The notes beneath the pieces are model-generated. The model was not told the origin of the DNA and did not search any database. It was given only the letters and a program-made list of their open reading frames with translations. DNA of 47,578 nucleotides from Acidobacteriota bacterium (GTDB lineage: Bacteria; Acidobacteriota; Terriglobia; UBA7540). The stretch is taken from the NCBI GenBank assembly GCA_021828285.1, contig JAKASG010000017.1, forward strand, positions 1 through 47,578, in the 5' to 3' direction. This document shows positions 18,279 through 32,257 of the stretch, piece by piece; the stretch's first letter is position 1, and every line of letters starts with the position of its first letter. Made by a program: the position numbers and the translations under genes.

Positions 18279-18336
18279 TCGAGCGTCCCTCAGGTTTGCG
18301 GGGCCGAATCTTTCGCCATGCAAAAGCCGCGAGCCA

Positions 18337-19125
18337 TTACATCCTTCCTGCTTTTTGCACCTCCGAAGCCACTTGCGGCTCGAGCTCCGCGCCGCAATTG
18401 GGGCATCGCCGAGCCGAGGGATGCACCGGTTCGCCGCACTTCGGGCAGGCGCGAGGAGAACGAGTCACGGGAGCATGATGGATGCTTCGGGCGGCGAGAG
18501 ATTCAGCGGGAACTTTTGTGCGCAGAAGAAGCAAAAGATATCCTACGGCGTTGAGGGCCAATCCCGCGATAAACCATCGGACGGGCTGGAGTCCTCGATT
18601 GACTGCCGCTTGCGCGCTGAGCGCGGCAAAAAGCAGTCCAACCAGCACGTAAAGCCCGAAGAAAAACCATCCGAGCGAAACGCCCGCTTCCTCGCCGCCC
18701 GAGCCGAGAAAAGCGCCGTGCGGCGAGACGAGCGCGAGATACTTCCACGGATCTGCCGCGAACCTGGCGTAGCATACGTTCGCGTGGAGCGGCACGCGGC
18801 GCCCGTTTACCAGATAAACGACGTCGTCCTTGCCGATGGGTTTGCCGCAGACAATGCAGATTTCTCCAGGACGGGCCGGCGCCCGCTCGCCGATCACGCG
18901 CCCGTTGAATTCCAGGTCATTCGATGGATTTGACACCGGCGCGTCATTCGGAGCGTTCGCGAGCAGCGGCGACCAGTGAATTGCCAGCAGGATAAAGAAC
19001 GCGCTTGCCGCAACCGCGCCCCGGCCGCTCCCTTGGCGCGTTCCACCGAACCCTCCCGAGCTATCCCAATCGGTTTTCCGGGGCTCTTTCATTTTTGGAA
19101 GCTGCAACCGCCGGCAAGCCCCCAT
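18337..19125 (-). CDS. Membrane protein with zinc-ribbon motifs
   Basis: This 262-residue protein has an N-terminal hydrophobic anchor (AAVASAFF-type run, about residues 37-57). A cysteine pair (CIVCGKP) lies in a periplasmic-looking segment, followed by two membrane spans at about 150-170 and 178-202. A C-terminal double zinc ribbon follows (ACPKCGEPVHPSARRCPNCG). I do not recognise a named family. It is immediately upstream of the fused reductase/polyferredoxin gene in the same direction, 58 bases from the chosen start, so the two are likely an operon and the protein may help assemble or regulate that enzyme. No strong ribosome site is seen at ATG 19125; ATG 19092 is an alternative. Confidence 0.65.
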   Translation of the reverse strand: MGACRRLQLPKMKEPRKTDWDSSGGFGGTRQGSGRGAVAASAFFILLAIHWSPLLANAPNDAPVSNPSNDLEFNGRVIGERAPARPGEICIVCGKPIGKDDVVYLVNGRRVPLHANVCYARFAADPWKYLALVSPHGAFLGSGGEEAGVSLGWFFFGLYVLVGLLFAALSAQAAVNRGLQPVRWFIAGLALNAVGYLLLLLRTKVPAESLAARSIHHAPVTRSPRACPKCGEPVHPSARRCPNCGAELEPQVASEVQKAGRM

Positions 19126-19352
19126 GGCAAAAGTCCCGCCGCGGCCAGCCTTATGAGCTAAAAGTCTAACACGGGATTGCGAAGAGTATGCGGGGCGCTT
19201 CGATGACCGAAATTACTGCGCAATTTTGCAGCGCTCTCCGCGGAACATCAGGGGCCTGGAGGCGGGGGGTGTGTCTGTCTGTGCCTTGCTTTCACCCGCG
19301 AGGCTGTGTTACTTTTACATTGTAGGAAAGAATTTCAACCAGGAGTTGGTGA

Positions 19353-19679
19353 ATGCAAATTGAATTGACTTCCAAGGCTGTATCCAAGGTGAAGGAAATC
19401 CTCGCTCAGCAGGAACCGAAGCCCGCGGGTCTGCGTGTGTCCGTGGTCGGCGGCGGGTGTTCCGGATTTTCTTACCAGATGAATTTTGAGAACGGCTCGA
19501 ACGGCATTGACAAAGTTTACGAGTTCGATGGGCTCAAAGTCTTCGTGGATCAGGCTTCACTGATGTATCTCGACGGGACGAAGATTGATTTTCTCGAGAC
19601 CCTCGAAGGCTCCGGGTTCAAGTTCGAAAATCCGAACGTCAAGACCACTTGCGGCTGCGGAAGCTCCTTCAGCGTCTAG
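19353..19679 (+). CDS. erpA: Iron-sulfur cluster carrier of the HesB/IscA/ErpA family
   Basis: This 108-residue A-type carrier receives Fe-S clusters from the assembly scaffold and hands them to target proteins in the cytoplasm. The three conserved cysteines are visible, one in VVGGGCSGFSYQM near residue 34 and two in the C-terminal TTCGCGSSF. Length and ending match ErpA/IscA closely, and ErpA versus IscA versus SufA cannot be settled here since no isc or suf genes flank it. AGGAG precedes the ATG by 10 bases. A possible -10, TACATT at 19316, lacks a good -35. The gene converges with the dinB-like gene across a hairpin at 19720-19742. Confidence 0.9.
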   Translation: MQIELTSKAVSKVKEILAQQEPKPAGLRVSVVGGGCSGFSYQMNFENGSNGIDKVYEFDGLKVFVDQASLMYLDGTKIDFLETLEGSGFKFENPNVKTTCGCGSSFSV

Positions 19680-19719
19680 CTCGCGCCGCGGGTCACGCAC
19701 GTCTTTTAATCGCCACTGA

Positions 19720-19742
19720 GTCGCGGGTCTGTGACCTGCGAC
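19720..19742. terminator. Hairpin between convergent erpA and dinB-like genes
   Basis: GTCGCGGGTC and GACCTGCGAC pair over 10 positions with one G-T wobble and a three-base loop. It lies between convergent genes and could end transcription from both sides. No strong T-run follows on either strand, so it might instead be a short dispersed palindrome. Confidence 0.35.
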
Positions 19743-19751
19743 CGCGGTGCC

Positions 19752-20408
19752 TCACCGATTTTCTTCCCACGCCCCGATCAACCGCCGGAGCGCCACAATC
19801 TGGCCCAAATGATAGGCGTTGTGGTCGGCCGTGAGCAGCGCCTCGCGGAGAATCGTCTGGCCGTCGCCGCGCGGTATTCTCGCGTAGAGATCAATCTTCG
19901 GGTTTTTCGCCAGTCTTTCCATCGCTTTCAAATCGCTGCGAAAGCGCGAGAGGCTGTGCTCCCACGCGGCATCATCTTCGGGCGAGTCGCTCTTGGGCCA
20001 ATAGCCCCGCGGCCATTCCGGCGAAGCGTGCTTCGCGTCCTGTGAAAATTCCAGGATATCCCACTGCGCGATGCGAAGATGTTCGATCAGGCTCCAAATC
20101 GTGTAGGGCAGGCCCTCGTCGGCGCGCTTGCCACGTAGTTCCGCCGTCAGCCCGCTCGCGGCCTTCTCGAAACTGAGATGCGCCCCTCCGCTGCCGAGCA
20201 GATAGAGCACGTGCTCGCGCAGACTTCTGTCGCGCGGGTCCGGTTTTCGATTGCGAGCCGCGCGCGGTTTTGCCGGCCCGCGATGAGAGGGGCTAGATTT
20301 TGATTGCTTTTTGCGTTGGGGCGTCGCATGCCTCCGTCCGGGCGGGTTTGTAAACGCGCCCCTACAACATTTTCTCAATAATTCCCGCAACCGCGCGGAG
20401 CGATTCAT
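19752..20408 (-). CDS. DinB-like four-helix protein
   Basis: The last 155 residues match the DinB/DfsB superfamily of metal-binding four-helix bundles. [19 protein letters not shown] opens the domain, with [16 protein letters not shown] and [18 protein letters not shown] supplying the usual histidines. Many members are thiol-S-transferases, but the substrate here is unknown. The start is a problem. The domain begins near 20228, yet the only ATG in frame is at 20408, inside the end of alaS. That would give a 218-residue product with a basic, low-complexity N-terminal extension read through a palindrome. GTG at 20210 would cut into the first helix. A well-placed ATG at 20329, with GGAGG upstream, is in another frame. 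Confidence 0.6.
   Translation of the reverse strand: MNRSARLRELLRKCCRGAFTNPPGRRHATPQRKKQSKSSPSHRGPAKPRAARNRKPDPRDRSLREHVLYLLGSGGAHLSFEKAASGLTAELRGKRADEGLPYTIWSLIEHLRIAQWDILEFSQDAKHASPEWPRGYWPKSDSPEDDAAWEHSLSRFRSDLKAMERLAKNPKIDLYARIPRGDGQTILREALLTADHNAYHLGQIVALRRLIGAWEENR
20340..20367. repeat. REP-like palindrome overlapping the alaS stop
   Basis: GGGCGGGTTT-GT-AAACGCGCCC (20340-20361) is an inverted repeat with one mismatch, extended on one side by CCTACAA. The alaS stop codon TAG is formed inside this extension (20362-20364). Sequences of this shape are common dispersed palindromes in bacterial genomes. It may also act as a transcript end for alaS. Confidence 0.5.
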
Positions 20409-23238
20409 CGAGCTTTTCGGGATTTTTCCCACCCGCTTCCGCCAGATCCTTTCGCCCGCCGCCCGAGCCTTCGATTGGTTTTGCCGCTTCTCGGACGATT
20501 TTGCCGGCATCGAGCTTGTCCGTCAGGTCTTTGGTCACTCCCACGATCAGCGCCGCTTTGCCGTCACCGGCGCTTCCGAGGACGATCACGCCTGAGCCGA
20601 GCTTCGGGCGCAGGCTGTCAATCATCTGCCGCATCGCCGCGCGGTCGGTCACGTCCACGCGCTCGGCAATCACGCGAACCCCTTTCACCTCGCGCGCCTG
20701 GCCGATCAGGTCGCCCGCTTCGGCCGCTGCTCGCTTCATCTCCCGCGCCTCAAGCTGCTTGCGCAACTTCTTTTCCGATTCCGCGAGCTTTTCCGCCGTC
20801 TCGATCAATTCTTCGGGCTTCGAGCGCAGCGTGTTGCCCAGTAGCGCCAGCGTCTCGCCGGTCTTTCTCAAGTATTCAAGCACGCCCGCGCCAGTGAGCG
20901 CTTCGATTCGCCGCGTGCCCGCGCTCACGCTGCCTTCGGAGACAATTTTGAAGAGGCCAATGTCGCCCGTTCGCCGCACGTGCGTGCCGCCGCAAAGCTC
21001 CTTTGAGAACTTCCCGTCCGCAATCGAAACCACGCGTACCTTGTCCCCGTACTTTTCGCCGAAGAGAGCCTGGGCGCCCGATTCGATGGCCTTGTCGAGC
21101 TCCATGACTTCCGTGTGAACTTCTTCGTTATTGAAGACGTGCTGGTTCACCAGATCTTCAATGTCGAGCACGTCCTGCTCGCCGAGCGCGGCGTAGTGCG
21201 TGAAATCGAATCGCAATCGGTCGGGCGCGACGAGCGACCCCGCTTGCTTCGCGTGCGTGCCGATGATTTCGTGGAGCGCCGCGTGCAGCAAATGCGTCGC
21301 CGTGTGATTCCGCCGAATCGCATCCCGCCGCTCCGCGTCCACTATCGCCGTCACCACGTCGCCCACGCGAATCGTATCTCGCGCGATCGCCTTGTGCGCG
21401 ATCACGCCCGTCAAGGGGCGATACGTCTCTGTGATGTGCGCAACTTCGTGGTGGCTCCCCGCCGCGTACAAACGCCCCGTATCGCCCACCTGCCCGCCCG
21501 CTTCGCCATAAAACGGCGTGCGGTCGAGGACGAGCTCGATTTCATTTCCAGATTTTGCTTCCGCGATCGCTTCGCCCTTCTGCAACAGCGCGAGGATATT
21601 GCAATTCTCTGAACGAATTTGTGTGTAGCCGTCGAAAGCGGTTTTCGCATTCTCGGCTAATTTTTGATACGCCGGCAACGCGACTTTCTTCTCCGCGCCT
21701 TTCCACGACGCCCGCGCGCGCTCGCGCTGCTTCTGCATTTCGGCCTGGTAGCCCTCCAGGTCCACCGTTAGGCGATCGTCGCAACTTTTCACAACGTCCC
21801 GCACGAAGTCGGGCCGCAGGCCGAACGTGTCGTGTAGCTTGAACAGGTCGGGCCCAGGTATCCAGGCGGTCCCTACCGGTGGAATCCGTTTGACGACGCT
21901 CTGATGTGGAGCAGGTGGGTGCGACTGCGTCGCCGCCGCCGCAAGAGCTAGACCATCGGGGTTCAGTCTTCCCCTGTTAGCGAGCTGGATGAGGTTCCAG
22001 CCTGTTAGCCCGAGGCCGAAGAATACATCTTTGGCTTCTTTGTTGGCGCCTGGCAGGTGCCTCCTCACCGGGCCAAATGCGAATAATTGCCTCCCCGGCG
22101 TGACCACTGCGCTGGCATCCAGCGCGTCCAGGCCTGATCGAGTCGTCTGCGCGTACCGGTCTTCTTCAATCTTGATGGCCTTGGCGACGCGCTGCTCGTT
22201 TTGGGCGAGTTCGGGATAAGCGTCCTTCATCATTTCGGCGACGTGGCCGGACATTTTGAAAAGAAACGGTTCGTTCAAGCCGAGGGTTTGGCCGTGGTAG
22301 AGCGCGCGGCGGATGATGAGGCGCAGGACGTAGCCGCGGCCTTCGTTCGAGGGCAGGACGCCGTCAGAAATCAGGAACGTGGCGGCGCGAGCGTGGTCGG
22401 CGATGATGCGCAGGGACACGTCGGTCTCATGATTTTCGCCATATTCTTTGTTGGCGAGCGAGGCGGCTTCGTCAATCAGCGGCTTGAAAAGATCGGTGTC
22501 GAAATTTGAAAGCTTGCCTTGCAATACCGCGGCCATGCGTTCGAGGCCCGCGCCGGTATCAATCGAAGGGCGGGGAAGCGGCGTCATTTGGCCGCTCTCG
22601 TCCTTGTTGAACTGCATGAAAACCAGATTCCAGATTTCGACGTAGCGGCCGCAATCGTCGGGGCAGGGAAATTTGCAATCTTTATGACCGAGGTCGCTCG
22701 CGTCCGGGCCCATATCGTAATGAATTTCGCTGCACGGGCCGCAGGGGCCGGTTTCGCCCATTTGCCAGAAATTGTCTTTCTCATCGAAGCGGAAGATTCG
22801 CTCGCGCGGAATGATTTTCGCCCAGATTTCTTCCGCTTCATCGTCCTCGCGGAAAACCGTGGCATAGAGCTTGTCCTTTGGAATCGCAAAATCCCCTGTG
22901 ACGAGTTCCCAAGCCCAGGGAATGGCTTCTTTCTTGAAATAGTCGCCGAAGCTGAAGTTCCCGAGCATTTCAAAGAACGTATGATGGCGGCGCGTGCGTC
23001 CGACTTGCTCTAAATCATTGTGCTTGCCGCCCGCCCGAACGCATTTCTGCGCGGAGCAGGCCCGCGAATAGTTCCGCTTTTCGAGGCCGAGGAAAACGTC
23101 TTTGAACTGATTCATGCCCGCGTTGGCGAAGAGCAGCGTCGGGTCATTCGCCGGCACGAGCGACGACGAGGGGACAACCTTATGCTCCCGCGCCTCAAAG
23201 AAGCTCAAAAATTGTTTTCGAATATCGTTCGATTTCAT
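20362..23238 (-). CDS. alaS: Alanyl-tRNA synthetase with an in-frame internal insert
   Basis: This 958-residue class II synthetase charges tRNA-Ala and edits misacylated products. The catalytic domain is clear ([48 protein letters not shown]), as are the editing motifs [11 protein letters not shown] and [10 protein letters not shown]. About 85 residues, near 377-462, are foreign to the family and separate [10 protein letters not shown] from [12 protein letters not shown]. Typical enzymes are about 875-890 residues, which matches the excess. ATG at 23238 fits the usual start ([14 protein letters not shown]). Its last codon and stop lie in a dispersed palindrome. It follows recX in a leftward run. 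Confidence 0.93.
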   Translation of the reverse strand: MKSNDIRKQFLSFFEAREHKVVPSSSLVPANDPTLLFANAGMNQFKDVFLGLEKRNYSRACSAQKCVRAGGKHNDLEQVGRTRRHHTFFEMLGNFSFGDYFKKEAIPWAWELVTGDFAIPKDKLYATVFREDDEAEEIWAKIIPRERIFRFDEKDNFWQMGETGPCGPCSEIHYDMGPDASDLGHKDCKFPCPDDCGRYVEIWNLVFMQFNKDESGQMTPLPRPSIDTGAGLERMAAVLQGKLSNFDTDLFKPLIDEAASLANKEYGENHETDVSLRIIADHARAATFLISDGVLPSNEGRGYVLRLIIRRALYHGQTLGLNEPFLFKMSGHVAEMMKDAYPELAQNEQRVAKAIKIEEDRYAQTTRSGLDALDASAVVTPGRQLFAFGPVRRHLPGANKEAKDVFFGLGLTGWNLIQLANRGRLNPDGLALAAAATQSHPPAPHQSVVKRIPPVGTAWIPGPDLFKLHDTFGLRPDFVRDVVKSCDDRLTVDLEGYQAEMQKQRERARASWKGAEKKVALPAYQKLAENAKTAFDGYTQIRSENCNILALLQKGEAIAEAKSGNEIELVLDRTPFYGEAGGQVGDTGRLYAAGSHHEVAHITETYRPLTGVIAHKAIARDTIRVGDVVTAIVDAERRDAIRRNHTATHLLHAALHEIIGTHAKQAGSLVAPDRLRFDFTHYAALGEQDVLDIEDLVNQHVFNNEEVHTEVMELDKAIESGAQALFGEKYGDKVRVVSIADGKFSKELCGGTHVRRTGDIGLFKIVSEGSVSAGTRRIEALTGAGVLEYLRKTGETLALLGNTLRSKPEELIETAEKLAESEKKLRKQLEAREMKRAAAEAGDLIGQAREVKGVRVIAERVDVTDRAAMRQMIDSLRPKLGSGVIVLGSAGDGKAALIVGVTKDLTDKLDAGKIVREAAKPIEGSGGGRKDLAEAGGKNPEKLDESLRAVAGIIEKML
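21855..22115 (-). other. Foreign in-frame segment inside alaS
   Basis: This stretch encodes about 85 residues that do not belong to alanyl-tRNA synthetases (for example [20 protein letters not shown] and [20 protein letters not shown]). It contains no stop in the alaS frame. The residue pattern loosely recalls the end of a transposase-like protein, but I cannot identify it. Exact edges cannot be set without an alignment, and no clear flanking direct repeat was found by eye. Confidence 0.6.
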
Positions 23239-23242
23239 AGGC

Positions 23243-23399
23243 GAATTACGAATGGCTCCGCCTTCCGACTCCCGCGCGTGGTTAGGACGATCGGATTCGA
23301 ATATCCTTGGTCCTGATCGCACTCGCCGGGTTCAATGCCGTATCAGACTCCGTCATAGCTGCGTTTGCCTGGCAATTCGTAATTAGCAATTCGTAATTT
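23243..23399. repeat. Inverted copies of an AATTCGTAATT repeat flanking the alaS leader
   Basis: Two head-to-tail 14-bp units, GCAATTCGTAATTA and GCAATTCGTAATTT, lie at 23372-23399. A partial copy in the opposite orientation (GAATTACGAAT) lies at 23243-23253. The array supplies the last four codons and the stop of recX, and the space between holds the alaS leader. Confidence 0.6.
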
Positions 23400-23937
23400 C
23401 TTCCTGTTCGTTGTCAGCATCAATACTTTCGGCGATTGGTTCAAGTTCCGCGCGTCGGCGCACGGCTTTCATGATATCACCGGCGCGGAATCCGCGGCGC
23501 AGCAGGCTTTGGATGAGCGAGCGAAGCTTCTGCGGCGTGAGTGGCAGCCTCATGCCGCGCAATTTCTTGTGGAGGGCTTTTTCGAGCAGCTCTCGCTCGC
23601 TTGCCGCTTCAAACGCGCTTTCGAGCGCGGGCTCAATCACGCGGAAATCGAATAATCTTCGTTTGAGTTCCTGGCGGATGCGCGCGGGGCCGAAGGCGTG
23701 GTTCCGCGCGAGCGACGCGGCGACCTGCGCGGCAATTTTCGCATCGTCGAGATAGCCCGCGGCGCGCAGTTCCGCAATGGTCTCTTCGAGATTCGGGTCA
23801 GAAGGGAATTTCCGCGCGAGCGCCCGCCGCATCTCGCCCGCGGAATATGGCCGGCGGCCGAGCAATGCGAGCGCGCTTTCACGCGGCGTCCGCATGCGGG
23901 CAGGCCCTGCGGATGGTCGCTTACTTCTTGCTTGCAA
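23383..23937 (-). CDS. recX: Regulatory protein RecX
   Basis: This 184-residue helical protein has the RecX triple-repeat pattern: ESALALLGRRPYSAGEMRRAL, then a repeat with AAGYLDDAKIAAQVAASLAR, then FGPARIRQELKRRLF. RecX binds RecA filaments and limits their activity. recA is not in the window. TTG at 23937, with GGAG four bases before it, overlaps the pilT stop by 17 bases; ATG at 23895 is an alternative and leaves the domain intact. The C-terminus (ITNC) is encoded by a short tandem repeat, so the tail is probably not ancestral. Confidence 0.8.
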   Translation of the reverse strand: MQARSKRPSAGPARMRTPRESALALLGRRPYSAGEMRRALARKFPSDPNLEETIAELRAAGYLDDAKIAAQVAASLARNHAFGPARIRQELKRRLFDFRVIEPALESAFEAASERELLEKALHKKLRGMRLPLTPQKLRSLIQSLLRRGFRAGDIMKAVRRRAELEPIAESIDADNEQEEITNC

Positions 23938-25060
23938 AGCGCTCCGCCTGGCCAGCGCGTTCCATTTCTTCGCGCGCGACGTCGGAGGTTGAGCGGATGC
24001 CGTCGATGCGCAGCTTGAACTCGTCCGGATTCGAAGAATACATCATCGCTTCGTCGAGCGTGATCAAGCCTTGCGTGTAGAGGTCGTAGAGCGACTGGTC
24101 GAAGGTCTGCATGCCGTATTGCGAAACGCCCGCGGCGATCGCGTCGTGAATGAGGCGCGTTTTGTCCGGATTGATGATGCAATCACGGATGTATTCCGTC
24201 GCGATGAGCACTTCGACCGCAGGCACGCGGCCGATGCCGTCCGATTTCCGCACGAGGCGCTGCGAGATGATGCCTCTGAGCGTGCTCGCGAGCAGCAGGC
24301 GAATCTGCTTTTGCTCGGGCGGCGGAAAGACGGCGATGATACGCTGAATCGTTTCCGTGGCGTCGAGCGTATGCAAGGTGGAGAAAACCAGGTGACCGGT
24401 TTCCGCGGCGAGGAGCGCCGTGTGGATGGTCTCGAGATCGCGCATTTCGCCCACGAGAATCACGTCCGGATCCTGCCGCAGCGCGGCCCGCAAGGCCGAG
24501 CCAAAGCTCGGAGTATCCACTTCGACTTCGCGCTGGTTGACAAAGCCTTTTTTGTCGCGGTGCAGAAATTCGATGGGGTCTTCGATGGTGATGATGTGGT
24601 CGGTGCGGGTGGAATTGATGCGGTCGACCATCGCTGCAAGCGTCGTGGACTTTCCACTGCCCGTGGTTCCGGTTACGAGCACCATGCCGCGCGATTCCTG
24701 GCACAGGCTGTCAATTACCTTGGGAAGGAAAAGTTCTTCGAGCGTGCGAATCTTGGTGGGAATGACGCGGAGCACCATGCCGACGTTTCCGCGCTGCTGG
24801 AAAACGTTCACGCGGAAGCGGCCGAGGCCCGCCACGCCGTACGCCATGTCGAGTTCCGTGTTTTCCTTGAACTTTTGTTTCTGACGGTTGGTCATGATGC
24901 TGAACGCCATGTTCAGCATGTCTTCGCTTGAGATGCGCGTATATTGCCCCAGCGAGCGCAGCTCGCCGTCCACGCGGATGTACGGATAATTTCCGACCTT
25001 CAGGTGCAGGTCCGAGGACTTATTCTCGCACGCGGTGCGCAGCAAATCGTCTATGTTCAT
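23921..25060 (-). CDS. pilT: Twitching motility retraction ATPase PilT
   Basis: This 379-residue hexameric ATPase retracts type IV pili from the cytoplasmic side of the inner membrane. The Walker A motif is GTTGSGKSTT near residue 131, the Asp box region is IITIEDPIEFLH, the Walker B region is ALRQDPDVILVGEMRD, and the His box is STLHTLDA. Length and order match PilT rather than PilB. ATG at 25060 is preceded by GAGGG, and the first residues (MNIDDLLRTACENKSSDLHL) are the family start. It lies between a nitrilase-type gene and recX, with no other pilus genes near. Confidence 0.93.
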   Translation of the reverse strand: MNIDDLLRTACENKSSDLHLKVGNYPYIRVDGELRSLGQYTRISSEDMLNMAFSIMTNRQKQKFKENTELDMAYGVAGLGRFRVNVFQQRGNVGMVLRVIPTKIRTLEELFLPKVIDSLCQESRGMVLVTGTTGSGKSTTLAAMVDRINSTRTDHIITIEDPIEFLHRDKKGFVNQREVEVDTPSFGSALRAALRQDPDVILVGEMRDLETIHTALLAAETGHLVFSTLHTLDATETIQRIIAVFPPPEQKQIRLLLASTLRGIISQRLVRKSDGIGRVPAVEVLIATEYIRDCIINPDKTRLIHDAIAAGVSQYGMQTFDQSLYDLYTQGLITLDEAMMYSSNPDEFKLRIDGIRSTSDVAREEMERAGQAERFASKK

Positions 25061-25185
25061 TGGCAACCCTCGCCGGCTTTGGCTGCCTTCCCGGTCGCAG
25101 TCAAGCCCCATCCCCTAAGTTCCGCTCACGTTAACACACGCGCGCGGCGCATGTCAAAAGATTCACGCGGGCGAGAGTTGCGGCT

Positions 25186-26019
25186 TCACTTTGTTGCGGA
25201 GGGCGCGGCGGTGATCGGGCCGTAGGTTTCGGGGCGCCTGGCCGCGATTCGGTCGAATTCGTATTCGCCGGGAATGCGCACGACGCGATTGTCGTCGGAA
25301 GCGGCGGGTTCGATTTCGGCCGAAAGAATCGTTTCCTCGGTTTCACCCGCTTCGGCGAGAACGTCGCCGTTCGGATTGATGATCTGCGAGCGTCCGACGA
25401 AATTCACGCCGCGCTCCACGCCGACGCGATCCGCCGCGACGACGTAGAGATGATTTTCAATCGCGCGGACTTTCGGGACGTACTGCCACGTGTCGGACCG
25501 TGCGGGCCAGTTGGTGGGTATGGCGAGCACCTGCGCGCCCTTGAGCTTCACCACGCGGCCGGATTCCGGGAAACTGCAATCGAAGCAGATGTTGACGCCG
25601 AGCTTTGCGCCCGAGGCGGAAAAGACGGGAAAGGGAATGTCGCCCGGATCATCGTACCGGTCAATGCCGAGGCACAAGAGATGAATTTTGCGATGAACGC
25701 CGAGCAGTCCGCCGGGTCCGATAACGGCAGCCGAATTGAAGAGTTTGGCGCCCGCTCGCTCGAGCAATCCCACTACGGCGGATGCGCCCGTTTTCCGCGC
25801 AACTTCGAAAATCTTGTCTGTGGCCGCGCCCGGAACGGTTTCGGCGGCAGGCTCGGCTTCCGCGCGGCTGGTGAAGCAGTAACCGGAAAGAGCGCATTCG
25901 GGAAACACGACGAGCTTTGCGCCGGCGCTCGCCGCTTGCCCGAAGAATTCGAGAACACGCGCGAGATTACGCTCCTTTTCTCCGATTTTCACATCCATCT
26001 GGACCGCTGCAACCTTCAT
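25186..26019 (-). CDS. Carbon-nitrogen hydrolase (nitrilase superfamily)
   Basis: This 277-residue cytosolic hydrolase carries the Glu-Lys-Cys triad of the family: FPECALSGY near residue 41, HRKIHLL near residue 110 and NICFDCSFPE near residue 145. Members hydrolyse nitriles, linear amides or carbamoyl compounds, and the substrate cannot be read from these motifs. The start MKVAAVQMDVKIGEKERNL is the usual N-terminus. It is transcribed leftward toward pilT, 125 bases before it, and a tiny ORF ends 63 bases upstream. Confidence 0.88.
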   Translation of the reverse strand: MKVAAVQMDVKIGEKERNLARVLEFFGQAASAGAKLVVFPECALSGYCFTSRAEAEPAAETVPGAATDKIFEVARKTGASAVVGLLERAGAKLFNSAAVIGPGGLLGVHRKIHLLCLGIDRYDDPGDIPFPVFSASGAKLGVNICFDCSFPESGRVVKLKGAQVLAIPTNWPARSDTWQYVPKVRAIENHLYVVAADRVGVERGVNFVGRSQIINPNGDVLAEAGETEETILSAEIEPAASDDNRVVRIPGEYEFDRIAARRPETYGPITAAPSATK

Positions 26020-26082
26020 TGAATTTCCTCGTTTCCCCGAATTCGATTCGATCGAATGACTTATTGTATCAGCATCGCGCGC

Positions 26083-26178
26083 TCACGGGCCGTGCGGGCT
26101 GCCCGGATCTTTGTGCTCGATCAGCTCCTTCGACTCTTGAATGTCCGGAATGCCGATGATATCTTGAAACATGAGCAT
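26083..26178 (-). CDS. Possible 31-residue small protein
   Basis: An ATG at 26178, preceded by AGGTGCAGGA, opens a 31-codon frame ([20 protein letters not shown] and a charged [10 protein letters not shown] tail) that ends at TGA before the nitrilase gene. The initiation context is good and the peptide is amphipathic. It could be a real small gene, a leader peptide for the nitrilase unit, or chance. I do not recognise a family. Confidence 0.35.
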   Translation of the reverse strand: MLMFQDIIGIPDIQESKELIEHKDPGSPHGP

Positions 26179-26243
26179 TCCTGCACCTCTTAAGTTCGGC
26201 CGGCCGGCAGGCGGAGGGGCTGGCGCTTCGACCGCGGCATCCT

Positions 26244-28979
<2,736 letters not shown>

Positions 28980-29093
28980 ACTGCGCCGGCCTTCGAGCAC
29001 AATCCGGAATACCGCTCCGGCGGGCGCGATGCGGCCGCAGCTTTTGGGGCGCGTGGCAGTCAAAAAAATCCAAACAGAAAAAGGCATGAAGCG

Positions 29094-31581
<2,488 letters not shown>

Positions 31582-31582
31582 G

Positions 31583-31620
31583 GAAGTCTGAAGTGTGAAT
31601 TCTGAAGCATGAAGTGCGAA
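31583..31620 (+). repeat. Degenerate 7-bp tandem array (GAAGTGT type), left copy
   Basis: Five consecutive heptamers, GAAGTCT, GAAGTGT, GAATTCT, GAAGCAT and GAAGTGC, plus a trailing GAA, follow directly after the mdh stop. The same unit appears in inverted orientation at 32576-32603. Confidence 0.7.
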
Positions 31621-31721
31621 AAACCTGCGGAACCGGATGCAGACATTATGCCACTCGCGTTAAGGATTGTTGCCGTCGAGGCCGCCAGGCCGCTGCGGGG
31701 TTCAAAGCATAAGGGGGTGGC

Positions 31722-32159
31722 GTGGACCTTTACGAACATTTGGTGGAGGAGTACCTCACCGTATTCGATCACCTCGCGGTAGTGCCGCAATTCCCTGTTT
31801 TGTTTGGCGAAGATTGGCGGCCGCGCTTTCACGAAACTCCCGGAGGGCTCACATGGGCGGCGTATCCCGACTTTCTCGCCATTGACGCAAGGAATCGCCT
31901 GGCCCAAATAGTCGAAGTGACCAAATCGCCGGGCCCCAACCAGGTGCGCAATCTCGCTGGGCGCGCGCTCGCGGATCGCGCGAGGGTTGAAGAATACGTC
32001 AGGTGGTTTACACCGGACAGCTCACAAATCCATTGGCGCTTCTTCGTCCGCCGCGAGCGGGTGGACACGTTGAAAACCGAACTTGAGGCAGGGGGGCTCG
32101 AGGCAGCCATTACCTCCCTGGAAGACGTATTCGACAAGCTCAGAGATAGGATGCCCTAG
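31722..32159 (+). CDS. Hypothetical protein, weak nuclease-like motif
   Basis: This 145-residue protein starts at GTG 31722 behind AAGGGGG, a good ribosome site. It is mixed alpha/beta and charged. The segment YPDFLAIDARNRLAQIVEVT followed by K resembles the PD...ExK core of restriction-like nucleases, but the spacing of the last residues is off (E-V-T-K), so I do not claim the activity. I do not recognise a family. It sits between the left heptamer array and a convergent four-helix-bundle gene, and may be cargo of a small cassette. Confidence 0.6.
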   Translation: MDLYEHLVEEYLTVFDHLAVVPQFPVLFGEDWRPRFHETPGGLTWAAYPDFLAIDARNRLAQIVEVTKSPGPNQVRNLAGRALADRARVEEYVRWFTPDSSQIHWRFFVRRERVDTLKTELEAGGLEAAITSLEDVFDKLRDRMP

Positions 32160-32257
32160 CGATGAGTCCGGCGAGCGAGTCCCACCGAGCCTTAAGCTAT
32201 ACGGGTATCTTTTCGCTTTGCCTTCACAATGATCGCTGTGATGATGGAAATGAGCTC

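Noticed and set aside
17349-18554. 401-codon rightward ORF opposite the reductase/polyferredoxin gene
   Set aside because: Arginine/alanine-rich shadow of a clear gene with FAD, NAD and Fe-S motifs.
24071-24931. 286-codon rightward ORF opposite pilT
   Set aside because: Antisense shadow; all pilT motifs are intact on the other strand.
31583-31620. CRISPR-like array in the 7-bp repeats
   Set aside because: The units are contiguous with no spacers and far too short.
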